A stretch of DNA of 64,000 nucleotides from Bacillus_CJ salitolerans (GCF_042680805.1 NZ_JBHUEM010000046.1:62001-126000), one strand, 5' to 3'. Positions 1 to 8,120 are shown, counted from the stretch's first letter. Numbers and translations are program-made. Notes: generated by a model not told the origin, from the sequence alone.

Positions 1-510
1 CGCTCGTGGCTTGACCAGGCTGGCATTATGTTTGATGAATATCATTTAATTAATTATCGCGTACTGAAGGAAGATGCCCAAACGAAAATTAAAAATGCTT
101 CAGTCATTTTCTTGTTGGGTGGAAATACTCTTAAACAAAATGGTTTTTTGATGGAATATGAATTATGGGATTCAATTAAAAAAAGCAGCGCCGTTGTGAT
201 GGGAGCAAGCGCTGGTGCAATCAACATGTCCGCTAAATGGTTATGCTCGAAAAACTTTGGATATAAAGTTGAAATGAGCTCTGTTTACGACGGAATCGGT
301 CTTGACAATTTTTCCGTCCTGTCTCATTTTGATCTTGAAAATAATATTGCACTGGTTCTAAGCGAACTTTCTCTCCTATCGGAAGAAATAAATATTTATG
401 CGTCGAACAAAGATTGCGCTGTACGTGTAAAAGGAGACAAAATCGACGTTTTTGGCAATGTTTTTTTAATTTCCCACTCAAAGATTCAGAAATTGGATGA
501 GACGCTTTGA
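1..510 (+). CDS. Peptidase S51 family protein (5' end outside window)
   Basis: The reading frame is open from the first base, so the N-terminus lies outside the window; 169 codons are present. The stretch VVMGASAGAINM carries the S51 nucleophile-elbow serine (GxSxG), followed by an SHFD stretch and a C-terminal part typical of dipeptidase E / cyanophycinase-like peptidases. The family hydrolyses N-terminal aspartyl dipeptides or related substrates in the cytoplasm; the substrate cannot be read from this fragment. It is the last gene before the repeat-separated array. Fold assignment is fairly sure, specificity is not. Confidence 0.8.
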   Translation, partial: RSWLDQAGIMFDEYHLINYRVLKEDAQTKIKNASVIFLLGGNTLKQNGFLMEYELWDSIKKSSAVVMGASAGAINMSAKWLCSKNFGYKVEMSSVYDGIGLDNFSVLSHFDLENNIALVLSELSLLSEEINIYASNKDCAVRVKGDKIDVFGNVFLISHSKIQKLDETL

Positions 511-632
511 TTGTAGTGAATGGCTATGACTTAATTGAATTAATTTGTTTATGCATGGCCTATATTTTAAATTTAGTGAAGGAGAACTATGTAAAATAGG
601 ATCGTACGGAAAGCATAGATGTGCAGAACGGT

Positions 633-751
633 CTACTGCAATCGGGCGCGAGTGTTGAATGTGCATCTCTTTTTTCTTCTTCAACTAAACCAGCTGCTTG
701 GACAATAAGAGCAACAAATTCTTGTATTAACGGGCAGAATAGTTCAACAAC
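633..751 (+). repeat. Cassette repeat, first copy
   Basis: The left part reads GCAATCGGGCGCGAGTGTTGAA and the right part ATTAACGGGCAGAATAGTTC-AACAA, 70-80 bp apart, with a pyrimidine-rich middle. The right part is nearly identical to the right end of the copy at 25885-25984, which precedes the paralogous gene. The rest of 511-811 holds no recognisable gene. Confidence 0.65.
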
Positions 752-811
752 GCAATTATGAAAAGTCTTTCTATACTGCTATTCAGCTTATAGTAAAAGG
801 GGTGTTATGTA

Positions 812-1192
812 ATGAAGCGAAAAATCATACTTCTTATCACTATAACGTTAACGATTGGTATAGCAACGTATGGCTATTACTTTTTTAATATCCCCATAAA
901 AGGAAAAGGCTTTACTAAGATGACGATTTATTTAAATAGGGATAAGGAAGGACCAAATGTTATTACAGATAGAGAAGTGTTAAACACTGTTATAGACACA
1001 ATCAATTCAAGCTCAAGAAAAGACATGTCAAAAATAATATTTGAAGAAGGTCCAGACGGAAGAATTATTTTTAGTGGAAAGAATAAAGTTGTTGAAGTCG
1101 GAGTTTTTAGGAACGGAGGAAACGTAGTTACCGATAAATATTATATTATTACAGGTTTAAACCTTGATGAGATAATCAATAAAAACAATTAG
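812..1192 (+). CDS. Small membrane-anchored protein, paralogue of the gene at 26046
   Basis: A 126-residue protein with one N-terminal hydrophobic segment (about residues 4-24, MKRKIILLITITL start) and a hydrophilic, probably extracytoplasmic domain ending in GLNLDEIINKNN. I do not recognise a family. A near-identical paralogue lies at 26046-26426, and the two copies also share about 70 bp upstream, starting inside the preceding repeat. This marks gene plus repeat end as the duplicated unit. A good AAAGGGG ribosome binding site precedes the ATG. Confidence 0.8.
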   Translation: MKRKIILLITITLTIGIATYGYYFFNIPIKGKGFTKMTIYLNRDKEGPNVITDREVLNTVIDTINSSSRKDMSKIIFEEGPDGRIIFSGKNKVVEVGVFRNGGNVVTDKYYIITGLNLDEIINKNN

Positions 1193-1194
1193 AT

Positions 1195-1293
1195 TTATTA
1201 CTACGGGGGCGAAAATGCAATAGACGTGGTACTGATCCATGAAGGATTAGTACCACTTTTTGTTGAAGTAAAGAAGCAGTTTAGTGCAATAAG
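1195..1293 (+). repeat. Cassette repeat with GTACTGATCC-type hairpin
   Basis: Begins TTATTACTACGGGGGCGA three bases after the stop codon and ends TTAGTGCAATAAG. The middle forms a hairpin GTGGTACTGATCC...GGATTAGTACCAC followed by a T-run, probably the terminator of the gene before it. It is very similar to the copies at 11870 and 29326. Confidence 0.8.
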
Positions 1294-1342
1294 GTATGAT
1301 AAAGTTTATATATTAAATGGATTTTTGGGTGTGGGTGTAATT

Positions 1343-1885
1343 ATGACAGTAACTATTGATATCGCTTGATTATTGACTGGAAATGAAAGAGATGAAGTAT
1401 TACGTTTTTGGAATGTATTTGAAACAGAATACAATTCTATTGGAGTTCAATCGTCTGATCATCCAAACTTAGGATTCCAAGGCGGTCGTTGTTCAAATAT
1501 TGATTCACTAAAAGATGAATTGTCGAATCTCAGTGTGGTACTTTCCCCCTTGAAATAATAGTAGAGGGTTTTGGCTTTTTTGAAGCTCCGTCAAAAGTGG
1601 TTTATTTGAAAGTGTTGAAACGGATGAACTAATTGATTTACATAAGAAAATTAACAATTCCTTGGCTAAGTGTTGCGAGAATTTGTTTGAGTTTTATACA
1701 CAGAAAATCGGGTTCCTCATATAACACTTGCAATGGATGATTTATCGGAGACAAGTTTCGGTAATTTTAAAGAAAAATATAAAGATTATTCTCCTTCTTT
1801 TAAGAAAACTATCTCAAATCTTGCATTAGTAGAATTTAAAAAGAATGGACGAGTTGAGTTGCTTTCAAGTTATGAAATAAAATAA
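1343..1885 (+). pseudogene. 2'-5' RNA ligase / 2H phosphoesterase-like, degraded
   Basis: Translating across frames gives one continuous 2H-type protein: an early part with SDHPNLGFQGG (a degenerate first HxT motif) and a later part with PHITLAMDDL (second HxT motif). An in-frame TGA follows the first eight codons, there is a frame change near 1553 after VVLSPL, and another near 1690. The family (YjcG-like) acts on cyclic phosphodiesters or RNA ends. Broken in at least three places, so very probably non-functional. Confidence 0.65.
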
Positions 1886-1890
1886 AATCC

Positions 1891-2023
1891 TTATTCAACT
1901 ATCGCGTGCACTTCTTTAATAAGAATAAGTGAAAGATCAGCAGCTGCTGGTCTTATTTTATTACTACTTGAGGAAGATAAAGGACTGGCTTTTAAGGAAG
2001 TAAAGAGCAGGATTGTTGAATAA
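1891..2023 (+). repeat. Cassette repeat with perfectly matched outer ends
   Basis: This is one of the best copies. It starts TTATTCAACTATCGCGTGC and ends GAGCAGGATTGTTGAATAA; the first and last nine bases are exact reverse complements. The interior contains GATCAGCAGCTGCTGGTC (hairpin) and an extra ACTGGCTTTTAAGGAAG piece, making it longer (133 bp) than most copies. Confidence 0.85.
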
Positions 2024-2073
2024 ATCCCAATCTAATGTTAAAATTAGGAAATTTGTGCTTAGGGGGACTCGAT

Positions 2074-2715
2074 ATGAAGTTGTATTATAGTGAACGCGCA
2101 AAGGAATATGAAAAAGTATATTTTCGAGACGATGCTATCAGACAACAAGAACAACTAATGATTAGGAATAGATTAGAAAGTGTCTTTAGAGAAAAGAATG
2201 TGTTAGAAGTTGCTTGTGGAACAGGTTTTTGGACTCCGTTCGTAGCTGATGTCGCTAAGCATGTTACTGCTATTGATTTTTCAAATGAAGTTCTTAATAT
2301 AGCAAAAGAAAAAAAATACAACAGAAATAATGTCCTATTTACACAAGGAGATGCATACCAGTTAAGCGATATTGCGGGTGTTTTTGAAGGTGGATATGCA
2401 AATTTCTGGTTTTCCCATATACCTAAAAATAGAATCACTGATTTCTTAAAGCAATTACACGAAAGACTTGGTATAGATTCCGATGTTTTTATGACGGATA
2501 ATATGTACATGAATTCTATCGGTGGTAGTTTAATAAATAAAGATAATGATGAAAATACTTATAAGATAAGAACTCTTGAAAATGGAAAGCAACATGAGAT
2601 ATTGAAGAATTATTATGATAAGAAGGAACTGGAAGAAATATTTTCACCATATTCTAATAATCTTGAAATACATATAGGGCAATGTTTTTGGTGGTTATCA
2701 TATACAATAAAATAG
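2074..2715 (+). CDS. Class I SAM-dependent methyltransferase
   Basis: A 213-residue protein with Rossmann-fold motif I (VLEVACGTGFWT, about residues 45-56), the acidic residue at the end of strand 2 (VTAIDFS), and a late GQCFWWLSYTIK end. Family members transfer a methyl group from S-adenosylmethionine; the acceptor cannot be inferred. The ATG at 2074 is preceded by TAGGGGGA at suitable spacing, better than the upstream in-frame ATG at 2035. It follows a complete cassette repeat directly. Confidence 0.85.
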   Translation: MKLYYSERAKEYEKVYFRDDAIRQQEQLMIRNRLESVFREKNVLEVACGTGFWTPFVADVAKHVTAIDFSNEVLNIAKEKKYNRNNVLFTQGDAYQLSDIAGVFEGGYANFWFSHIPKNRITDFLKQLHERLGIDSDVFMTDNMYMNSIGGSLINKDNDENTYKIRTLENGKQHEILKNYYDKKELEEIFSPYSNNLEIHIGQCFWWLSYTIK

Positions 2716-2787
2716 CCTGTCTATGTTCAACCACCATGAAAATAAAGGTCTCCAAGTGTAAAAAATTTACAACATCAAAGAATCCCC

Positions 2788-2967
2788 ATCTCCATTCGTT
2801 TTACAAACGGAGTGAGCTATAAAAAGCAATTGGATTGACTAGTTGACTGGATTAAAGCCCGTATAGACCGATCTAATATTTTCATTCTCTGTGGTGAAGT
2901 GCAGGTATTTAGCGCTTCATGTGTGGCTAACGGGGACAATTCCAACAAGATTCATACAATTGCCTAA
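2788..2967 (+). pseudogene. Coding remnant, unknown
   Basis: One frame reads ISIRFTNGVSYKKQLD, stop, LVDWIKARIDRSNIF and on to a TAA at 2965. It looks like a decayed gene of about 60 codons with one nonsense codon. It also contains CTAACGGGGACAATTCCAAC, which resembles the repeat left arm, so part of this stretch may be repeat rather than gene. No family recognised. Confidence 0.3.
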
Positions 2968-2992
2968 TATGTAAATACCAACCAATAATCTA

Positions 2993-3001
2993 TGATATAA
3001 T
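2993..3001 (+). promoter_or_regulatory. Extended -10 promoter upstream of the MFS gene
   Basis: TGATATAAT is a perfect -10 hexamer with the TGn extension. No good -35 box is seen at the usual distance. It lies about 100 bp upstream of the transporter start, so that gene probably carries its own promoter. Confidence 0.5.
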
Positions 3002-3102
3002 AGTAAATCAATCGGTTGGGCAACATGTTGAGAAGGTTATATTAATAGTATGAAAGTCTGTCATTTGCTTAGACCCCCGATTATGAAATGGGGTAATGTT
3101 GT

Positions 3103-4368
3103 ATGGGTTTTAGAGATTTTCATCCGAATATTAAGTTGAGAATTATATTTGGATTTTTTAGTGAAATTATTGGAAGTATGATTTTTCCGTTTATGGCTAT
3201 TTATTTTGCTGTTCATTTCGGTGCGAAATTAACTGGAATTCTATTAATAATTAATATTATTGTTGGTGCCTTAGTAGGATTTTATGGTGGCTATTTATCT
3301 GACAGGATAGGGCGGAAGAAGTTAATGGTCATGGCTGAAGTTTTAAGAGTCGTGTCATTGATAGTGATGACTTTCGCTAATTCTCCTTGGTTTGAATCAC
3401 CTTCCTTAACTTTTTTTATGTTTTTAGTTGGAAGTATTTGTTGGGGAATTGAAGGGCCGGCAGCAGATGCGATGCTAATTGATGTCAGTAAACCAAGGGA
3501 ACGGAAGCTTATGTACAGTATCATGTATTGGTCAGGTAATTTATCCATTGCATTAGGGGGAGCAGTTGGAGCATTTTTATTTGAGGATTATTTATTTGAA
3601 TTATTTATTGCTATGACAGTTATGGCTATTGTATTGGTATTTGTATTAATCTTTTTCATAAAGGAAAGCTATGTTCCAACACAAGATCCGAAACAAAATA
3701 ATAATGGAAGGTTTCAAGTCTTTACGGATATCTTTAAAAGCTACAAAACGGTAGCGACGGATAAAGTTTTTATCTTATTTGTTATCGCGGGGTTATTCAT
3801 TCAGTCCCTTGAATTTCAATTAACTAACTATATTGCAGTTCGACTCCACGAACATATGCCGGAACAAAACGTGTTTCTATGGTCAATTGATGGATTAAAG
3901 ATGACAGGGATTTTAAGAACAGAAAACACTGTACTCGTTGTAATTTTTGCGGCGCTTATAACAAAGCTAATTCATAAGTATAAAGATAAGCATGTTTTTT
4001 TAACTTCCATTGTATTGTTTACCATCGGCTATACGGCCATCAGTTATTTTAACAACATTTGGATTTTACTATTAGCTATGGTTATTGCAACCTTAGGAGA
4101 ACTAATGAGAGTTCCTGTCCAACAAAGTTATTTGGCAGCTATACCGCCTGATGATAAAAGAAGTAGTTACATGGCAGTAAATGCCTTTACCTATCAAGGT
4201 TCAATGATTCTAGCTTCACTTTCCGTTACACTAGGTGCATATCTTTCAAAAGAAATGATGAGTATGCTATTACTTGTCACGGGAATAATCGGGTTTGTGC
4301 TCATCAATAAAATTATCCCTAGCTTAGAGAAAAGAGTTCAAAATCAAGGTGAAGCTGGTGTAGCATAA
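3103..4368 (+). CDS. Major facilitator superfamily transporter
   Basis: A 421-residue protein with about 12 hydrophobic segments, the MFS motif A between helices 2 and 3 (GGYLSDRIGRKKL, near residues 61-73) and a hydrophilic central loop (ESYVPTQDPKQNNNG). Such proteins export or import small molecules by proton antiport or symport in the cytoplasmic membrane; a drug-efflux role is plausible but not shown. It is the largest single gene in the array besides dnaN. The ATG at 3103 has a weak GGGGTAATG ribosome binding site. Confidence 0.85.
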   Translation: MGFRDFHPNIKLRIIFGFFSEIIGSMIFPFMAIYFAVHFGAKLTGILLIINIIVGALVGFYGGYLSDRIGRKKLMVMAEVLRVVSLIVMTFANSPWFESPSLTFFMFLVGSICWGIEGPAADAMLIDVSKPRERKLMYSIMYWSGNLSIALGGAVGAFLFEDYLFELFIAMTVMAIVLVFVLIFFIKESYVPTQDPKQNNNGRFQVFTDIFKSYKTVATDKVFILFVIAGLFIQSLEFQLTNYIAVRLHEHMPEQNVFLWSIDGLKMTGILRTENTVLVVIFAALITKLIHKYKDKHVFLTSIVLFTIGYTAISYFNNIWILLLAMVIATLGELMRVPVQQSYLAAIPPDDKRSSYMAVNAFTYQGSMILASLSVTLGAYLSKEMMSMLLLVTGIIGFVLINKIIPSLEKRVQNQGEAGVA

Positions 4369-4615
4369 GATAAAGAACAGAACTACCTATTAAATGAGCA
4401 AGTGGATTAGTGGAAAGCTAGAGGGACAGGAAATAGAACAATCAGAGCAAGGTACCTATCCTTAATTCCCACTACATAGACTTGATAGTATTCACAAAGT
4501 CAACAGAAAGATTATTAACCTAATATCTAAGAAGGTAGACGGTATTTTGTAAGACGTTGAGTATTAAGTGAAAAGACAGGTAGATATGACACAAAGATTA
4601 ATAGTCTAGAAAAAA

Positions 4616-4645
4616 ATTCAGTCTTAACATTGGCTGGATTTTTTA
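4616..4645 (+). terminator. Probable terminator hairpin
   Basis: ATTCAGTC and GGCTGGAT pair (with G-U pairs) around an eight-base loop, followed by TTTTTTATTTTA. It lies 250 bp after the MFS gene; the DNA between (4369-4615) shows no gene. Confidence 0.5.
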
Positions 4646-4669
4646 TTTTACTTTTATTGTGAAATAATG

Positions 4670-4747
4670 TTCTTAAAGTAACGGGGCTAATCTTCAAGAA
4701 GGAGATTGGCTTTTTTTCTTGAAGTAAAGAGCAGGAATGTTGAAGAT
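4670..4747 (+). repeat. Cassette repeat, AGGAGATTGGC type
   Basis: Contains TAACGGGGCTAATCTTCAAG, hairpin GCTAATCT/AGATTGGC with a T7 run, then CTTGAAGTAAAGAGCAGGA and ATGTTGAAG. The inner pair CTTCAAGAA / TTCTTGAAG is an exact inverted repeat. Copies at 6778, 18780 and 25006 share the same core. Confidence 0.85.
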
Positions 4748-4788
4748 TAACAAGCAATAAATTATTAAATTTGTAAGGGGTGATATTT

Positions 4789-4995
4789 ATGCGTAAAAAG
4801 GTAACTATAAGTATTTTTTTTATAGTTGTATCAATTATTATATTTGCTTTTTCACCCTGGGTAACAGAAGACTTTGCTGAAAATAGAGTGAAAACATCCT
4901 TCCAAAATGAACAAAAAGGCATTGTAGATGGTTGTGGGTTTAATTGTAGTGGGTGTGGGGCGATTAACTCGGAAAAGGTTGGATTTTTATGGTAA
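4789..4995 (+). CDS. Small Cys-rich membrane protein
   Basis: 68 residues: an N-terminal transmembrane segment (about 4-24) and a short tail with CGFNCSGCGA, a cysteine cluster that could bind metal or form disulfides. No family recognised. The ATG at 4789 follows TAAGGGGTGATATTT. It heads a run of three tiny membrane-protein genes (4789, 5028, about 5204) between two repeats, probably one cassette. Confidence 0.6.
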   Translation: MRKKVTISIFFIVVSIIIFAFSPWVTEDFAENRVKTSFQNEQKGIVDGCGFNCSGCGAINSEKVGFLW

Positions 4996-5027
4996 AATTA
5001 AGGTGTTTAAGGGGAGTGGTTCAATAA

Positions 5028-5159
5028 ATGAATGATACTTTTGTGACAAAGGTTAAGAAAGTAATAGCTTTTTTATTGATTGCAGGTATCCTTACTGGTA
5101 TCTCATATCTTATTGTTTACAAAGTTTCTTTTTTACCAAACGGTTATAACATTGTTTAA
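5028..5159 (+). CDS. 43-residue single-pass membrane protein
   Basis: The frame MNDTFVTKVKKVIAFLLIAG... has one transmembrane helix and a short polar tail. GGGGAGTGG lies 12 bases before the ATG. It is 32 bp downstream of the Cys-rich gene and probably co-transcribed. Unknown function. Confidence 0.5.
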   Translation: MNDTFVTKVKKVIAFLLIAGILTGISYLIVYKVSFLPNGYNIV

Positions 5160-5203
5160 GAAAAAACGATAGTATATCGTTGAATTCATTCAATGTGGTA
5201 GGG

Positions 5204-5470
5204 ATGGAAAAGAATATTAAAGACGTAAATTTTTCTGAAAAAGATACTTGGAAGATCGAAGCTATGGAAAATGAAGTAGAAAGACAAAAGGAATTTTTAT
5301 GGCTGTTATTTTCTGCGGTTACTGTATCTATATTTTTGTTAGTTTATAAGCTTCGTAACAGAATGATATTTTGGAAAGCAATTATAGAGAGCAATATTAT
5401 TAGTTCTGTTTTGTTTCCAATATTTCATATTAGTAGCTCATTGAATAGGATAAGTAATTTAATTTCTTGA
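5204..5470 (+). CDS. Small membrane protein, unknown
   Basis: 88 residues from the ATG at 5204 (a TTG at 5180 would add eight). A charged first third (ISO-like helix with VERQKEF) is followed by one clear hydrophobic helix (LWLLFSAVTVSIFLLVY) and a second weaker one. No good ribosome binding site is visible for either start, so the call rests on length and composition. Confidence 0.4.
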   Translation: MEKNIKDVNFSEKDTWKIEAMENEVERQKEFLWLLFSAVTVSIFLLVYKLRNRMIFWKAIIESNIISSVLFPIFHISSSLNRISNLIS

Positions 5471-5582
5471 TTACTAAACAAATGGGTGCAAATCTCTAAT
5501 TAGAGCAGTCACTTATCTAGCAGCAAGTGTAGTAGATGAATATGTTTATTTATAAAAATATACGAATAGAGGAGGAAGAGAA

Positions 5583-5702
5583 ATGGGTTGGGCAATTTTA
5601 ATCGTAATTGGATATCTTCCAATTATATATCGAATCCATAAACGGTTAGACCACTTGGAAAAAGAAGTGAAAAGGTTAAAAGGTGAAAATGACGTTATTT
5701 AA
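5583..5702 (+). CDS. 39-residue membrane protein with charged tail
   Basis: Reads MGWAILIVIGYLPIIYRIHK, then a coiled-coil-like charged tail (RLDHLEKEVKRLKGEN). GAGGAGGAAGAGAA gives an excellent ribosome binding site. Single-pass anchor plus short helix is a common layout for small Bacillus membrane proteins. Its stop codon lies inside the left arm of the next repeat. Confidence 0.65.
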   Translation: MGWAILIVIGYLPIIYRIHKRLDHLEKEVKRLKGENDVI

Positions 5703-5792
5703 GTATATGGAGCTCTTCTTCAATAACACAGGCACTGATCCAGCAGGAATAGTGCCTGTGTTATTGAAGTAATGGACAGGATTGTTGAATAA
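5694..5792 (+). repeat. Cassette repeat with 19-bp perfect inner hairpin
   Basis: Starts TTATTTAAGTATATGGAGC (overlapping the stop codon of the gene before) and ends GACAGGATTGTTGAATAA. The inner arms 5718-5736 and 5751-5769 are exact 19-base reverse complements, beginning CTTCAATAAC and ending GTTATTGAAG. This is the clearest example of the folded site. Confidence 0.85.
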
Positions 5793-5868
5793 TAACTGTT
5801 CTATTGTGAAAGATGTTCATAGGGTAAAAAAGTGGAGGTCTCGCGTTTAACGTTAGGAAGTGATTATT

Positions 5869-6432
5869 ATGTCGGTCTTCAGTCAAAATAGTCATATAAG
5901 CATGATTAACAGGATTAAGTTTAATAAGAAAGATTTCACAGTGTTAAGTATTGGAGTTATGTTAAGAGATTTTGAAGGTTTTACTAACAATTTCATAAAA
6001 GCTACTTTTGAGTTTCCTTTATACTTTGTTTTACCAATGATGTTCATAGATGATGAGGAAATAGGACAGATGAAACTGCTTAAAATTGAATATCAAATAG
6101 ATAAGAAAAGTGAATGGATGATTCTTAAAGTAGAAACTAATGCTCAATTGAAACTAATAACGGACTATTGTGAGTGGTCTGCTTGTAATGGGGTAGGTTC
6201 GTTTATGTTTCAAGGTAATGGCATCCATTATGATGATTTATGTCCAAATGTGAATTGGAGCCTTCCAACAGAGTTCCCTAATCTTGATTGGGGCAAGGTA
6301 GCAACGTTTATTGATATACATGAAGTTGGATACACCGTATTTACTAATGATAATCGAATCAATAGTACATTAAAAATGTTAAATTACATTCCAAAAGAGT
6401 ACGAAATTGACCTTGATAACTGTGATATTTGA
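5869..6432 (+). CDS. Hypothetical protein, 187 aa
   Basis: Soluble protein starting MSVFSQNSHISMINRIKF, with a C-terminal acidic end (EIDLDNCDI). It carries SACNGVGSFMFQGNGIHYDD near the middle. I do not recognise the family. The ATG at 5869 is chosen over the GTG at 5860 because AGGAAGTGATT gives the ATG better spacing. Single gene between two repeats. Confidence 0.65.
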   Translation: MSVFSQNSHISMINRIKFNKKDFTVLSIGVMLRDFEGFTNNFIKATFEFPLYFVLPMMFIDDEEIGQMKLLKIEYQIDKKSEWMILKVETNAQLKLITDYCEWSACNGVGSFMFQGNGIHYDDLCPNVNWSLPTEFPNLDWGKVATFIDIHEVGYTVFTNDNRINSTLKMLNYIPKEYEIDLDNCDI

Positions 6433-6439
6433 TTTCAGG

Positions 6440-6517
6440 GTTCTTCAGTAAAGGGAGCGAATGCTTAACACGGTATTCGCCTTTATTATTGAAGTAAAGA
6501 AGTAGGAATGTTTAAAA
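6440..6517 (+). repeat. Cassette repeat
   Basis: Reads TTCTTCAGTAAAGGGAGCGA, a small hairpin GCGAAT...ATTCGC with T-rich tail, then TTATTGAAGTAAAGAAGTAG and GAATGTTTAAAA. Confidence 0.75.
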
Positions 6518-6531
6518 GGGAGGTAATATAA

Positions 6532-6612
6532 GTGAATAGGTTATTTGGTATTTTAATAATAAGTTTATCATTACTAACAATTGCCATTATATTTCAAAAT
6601 GCTTTTGCTTAA
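6532..6612 (+). CDS. 26-residue hydrophobic peptide
   Basis: GTG start after GGGAGGTAATATAA, an excellent ribosome binding site. The product is almost entirely one hydrophobic helix ending in NAFA, like a signal peptide with an AxA-like end. It overlaps the following gene by 14 bases, so it may be a leader or a small membrane peptide coupled to it. Confidence 0.5.
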   Translation: MNRLFGILIISLSLLTIAIIFQNAFA

Positions 6613-6775
6613 TGGAGGAGGACCTCCTACTATAACAATTGTTTTTGTTTTGATTGTCTTTATAGTTGGAGTAGGGTTGATTTTTTCTAATGGTAAATCA
6701 AAGGAAAAGCAGGAAGAGCCTTACGTTTCTAACGAAGAAATAGAAAAGGAACTGGAAGAAGAATTTGATAAATAA
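6599..6775 (+). CDS. Small membrane protein with acidic tail
   Basis: 58 residues: MLLLNGGGPPTIT, a transmembrane helix (IVFVLIVFIVGVGLIF) and a strongly charged tail (EEIEKELEEEFDK). It overlaps the upstream peptide gene in another frame, suggesting coupled translation. Unknown family. Confidence 0.5.
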   Translation: MLLLNGGGPPTITIVFVLIVFIVGVGLIFSNGKSKEKQEEPYVSNEEIEKELEEEFDK

Positions 6776-6777
6776 CC

Positions 6778-6857
6778 TTGATAAGCTAAAGGATGCTAAT
6801 CTTCAAGAAGGAGATTGGCTTTTTTTCTTGAAGTAAAGGAGCAGGATAGTGGAATAA
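6778..6857 (+). repeat. Cassette repeat, AGGAGATTGGC type
   Basis: GATAAGCTAAAGGATGCTAA, then the same TCTTCAAGAAGGAGATTGGC hairpin as 4670, TTCTTGAAGTAAAGGAGCAG and GATAGTGGAATAAG. The core from CTAATCTTC to CTTGAAGTAAAG is identical to the 4670 copy. Confidence 0.85.
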
Positions 6858-6878
6858 GAACAGAAAGACGGTGGAATT

Positions 6879-7018
6879 ATGCGTTTAATACAGAGTATTT
6901 GTTCCATAACTCTATTATTATTGATTATCGGTTGTTCAAATAACGATAATAATACAAGTAGCGTCAACATCGAAGGCATTCAGGGTGAAATAATAAAGAT
7001 CGATGAAGACTCTATTTT
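6879..7018 (+). pseudogene. Lipoprotein N-terminus, cut by assembly gap
   Basis: Encodes a lipoprotein signal peptide (SITLLLLIIGCSNND, lipobox cysteine near residue 19) and IQGEIIKIDEDSI, the start of a YobA/DUF3221-like domain. It then runs into ten Ns. The frame after the Ns belongs to different DNA (a repeat and a Nudix remnant), so the apparent 173-codon frame through the gap is not one gene. The matching C-terminus is probably that at 8414-8561 or a second copy. Confidence 0.55.
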
Positions 7019-7028
7019 NNNNNNNNNN
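7019..7028. other. Assembly gap (10 N)
   Basis: Ten Ns of unknown true length. The DNA just after it (from 7030) is nearly identical to 8549-8617, so the gap probably marks an unresolved duplicated cassette. Confidence 0.95.
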
Positions 7029-7029
7029 T

Positions 7030-7098
7030 ATTCGTTGAGTAAGATTTTATTACGAACTGGTGCGAGAGTGCTGAACAGCAGACACGATTGTGCTAACC
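7030..7098 (+). repeat. Lipoprotein gene end plus repeat module, copy 1
   Basis: Carries ATTCGTTGAGTAAG (the end of the YobA-like gene, FVE-stop) followed by TATTACGAACTGGTGCGAGA and GTGCTGAACAGCAGACAC. Copy 2 at 8549-8617 differs at only a few positions. Confidence 0.75.
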
Positions 7099-7363
7099 GG
7101 AAGATTCTTGAAGAAGTTGGTATCGAAGTAAAAGATAACTTGAAATATGTTCACAGTTCATCATTTTTAGCTGATGATGGATGTAAGGTTATTGATATAG
7201 TGTTTCTATGTGAACATAAAAATGGTGAGCCTTTCAGAAATCGCCCGCAAGAAGTTGCAAATATCTATTGGTTTAGTACAGAAGATGTGATGATCATACT
7301 AAAGCACCAGCTTGGAGCAAGGAAAGTATCAAACGTGCAGATTTGTTGCTTCATAAATTATAA
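7088..7363 (+). pseudogene. Nudix hydrolase remnant (N-terminus missing, frameshifted)
   Basis: KILEEVGIEVKDNLKYVHSS is the second half of a Nudix box (EExGI) plus its following strand, but the start of the protein and the first half of the box are absent. Near 7305 the frame shifts, after which KAPAWSKESIKRADLLLHKL restores a normal Nudix C-terminus and stop. The junction with the upstream repeat is abrupt, as though a recombination at the repeat removed the front of the gene. Confidence 0.6.
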
Positions 7364-7751
7364 GCTAGTATTTACTAAAAAATTCTATCAAATAAGATAG
7401 TTTTCATTGTGGAGTGAGACTGTAAAGGAATACACCTGAACAAACGGGTAGTAGGTGTCAGTAGGAGCAATCGCTTTTTTACTAACGAGTTTAATGAGTA
7501 ATCACTTCTTCAAAGGACAAGGGAGTGAAATAGTTGAGGATGGCAACATTAAATGTGTGGAATAACGACGATATTTGGTAGAATTTCTGAAAGTAATCAG
7601 GTACTTTTCCAGGGAATTGGACCTATTTAATTACGAATAATGAATACATTATTTTATGGCAGAATGCTTGATCTGAAAATGTAAAATATTTCTAATGAAA
7701 GTCGATGGAGGTTCCCTATACAATAGCTATAACAAATCATGGGGGGGTTCT

Positions 7752-8120
7752 ATGAATATAAAAAAGAAAATTATAAGCTTCTTTTGGCTTATGCTTTTTA
7801 TGCTTGTCGTTTCTTGCTTCTTTTGGTCGGAATATAAAGAATCCAAACTTCATAAAGCATTAGAGATAGAAGATGTTAGAAGAATAAATTGGACTCTTTC
7901 AAATAAATTAAGTATGTATGGAGCAGAGCAATCTGGAATTGAAAAAATTGTTTCTTGGTTTAATCAAGCAAACAACATTGAAAAGAGTGAAGTTCTATTT
8001 GATTTACCCCCGGTAGAGGCAGAGTTAACTATCTATCTGAAAAATAATAAAACCATACATATTATGAATCATAATGGTGAACTTCTTAAGGTCAAAAGGG
8101 ATGATCTTGGCCATGTGTGA
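7752..8120 (+). CDS. Small secreted or membrane-anchored protein
   Basis: 122 residues from the ATG at 7752, which follows GGGGGGGTTCT. Residues 5-25 form a signal anchor (IISFFWLMLFMLVVSCFFW), possibly a weak lipobox (VVSC). The rest is a small alpha/beta domain: SKLHKALEIEDV, then EAELTIYLKNNKTIHI. The layout resembles the 812 protein. The end GHV-stop may be a truncation. No family recognised. Confidence 0.6.
   Translation: MNIKKKIISFFWLMLFMLVVSCFFWSEYKESKLHKALEIEDVRRINWTLSNKLSMYGAEQSGIEKIVSWFNQANNIEKSEVLFDLPPVEAELTIYLKNNKTIHIMNHNGELLKVKRDDLGHV

Noticed and set aside
6879..7400. A single 173-codon gene through the N-run
   Set aside because: The part before the Ns is a lipoprotein start and the part after is a repeat plus a Nudix remnant; the open frame is an artefact of the gap.
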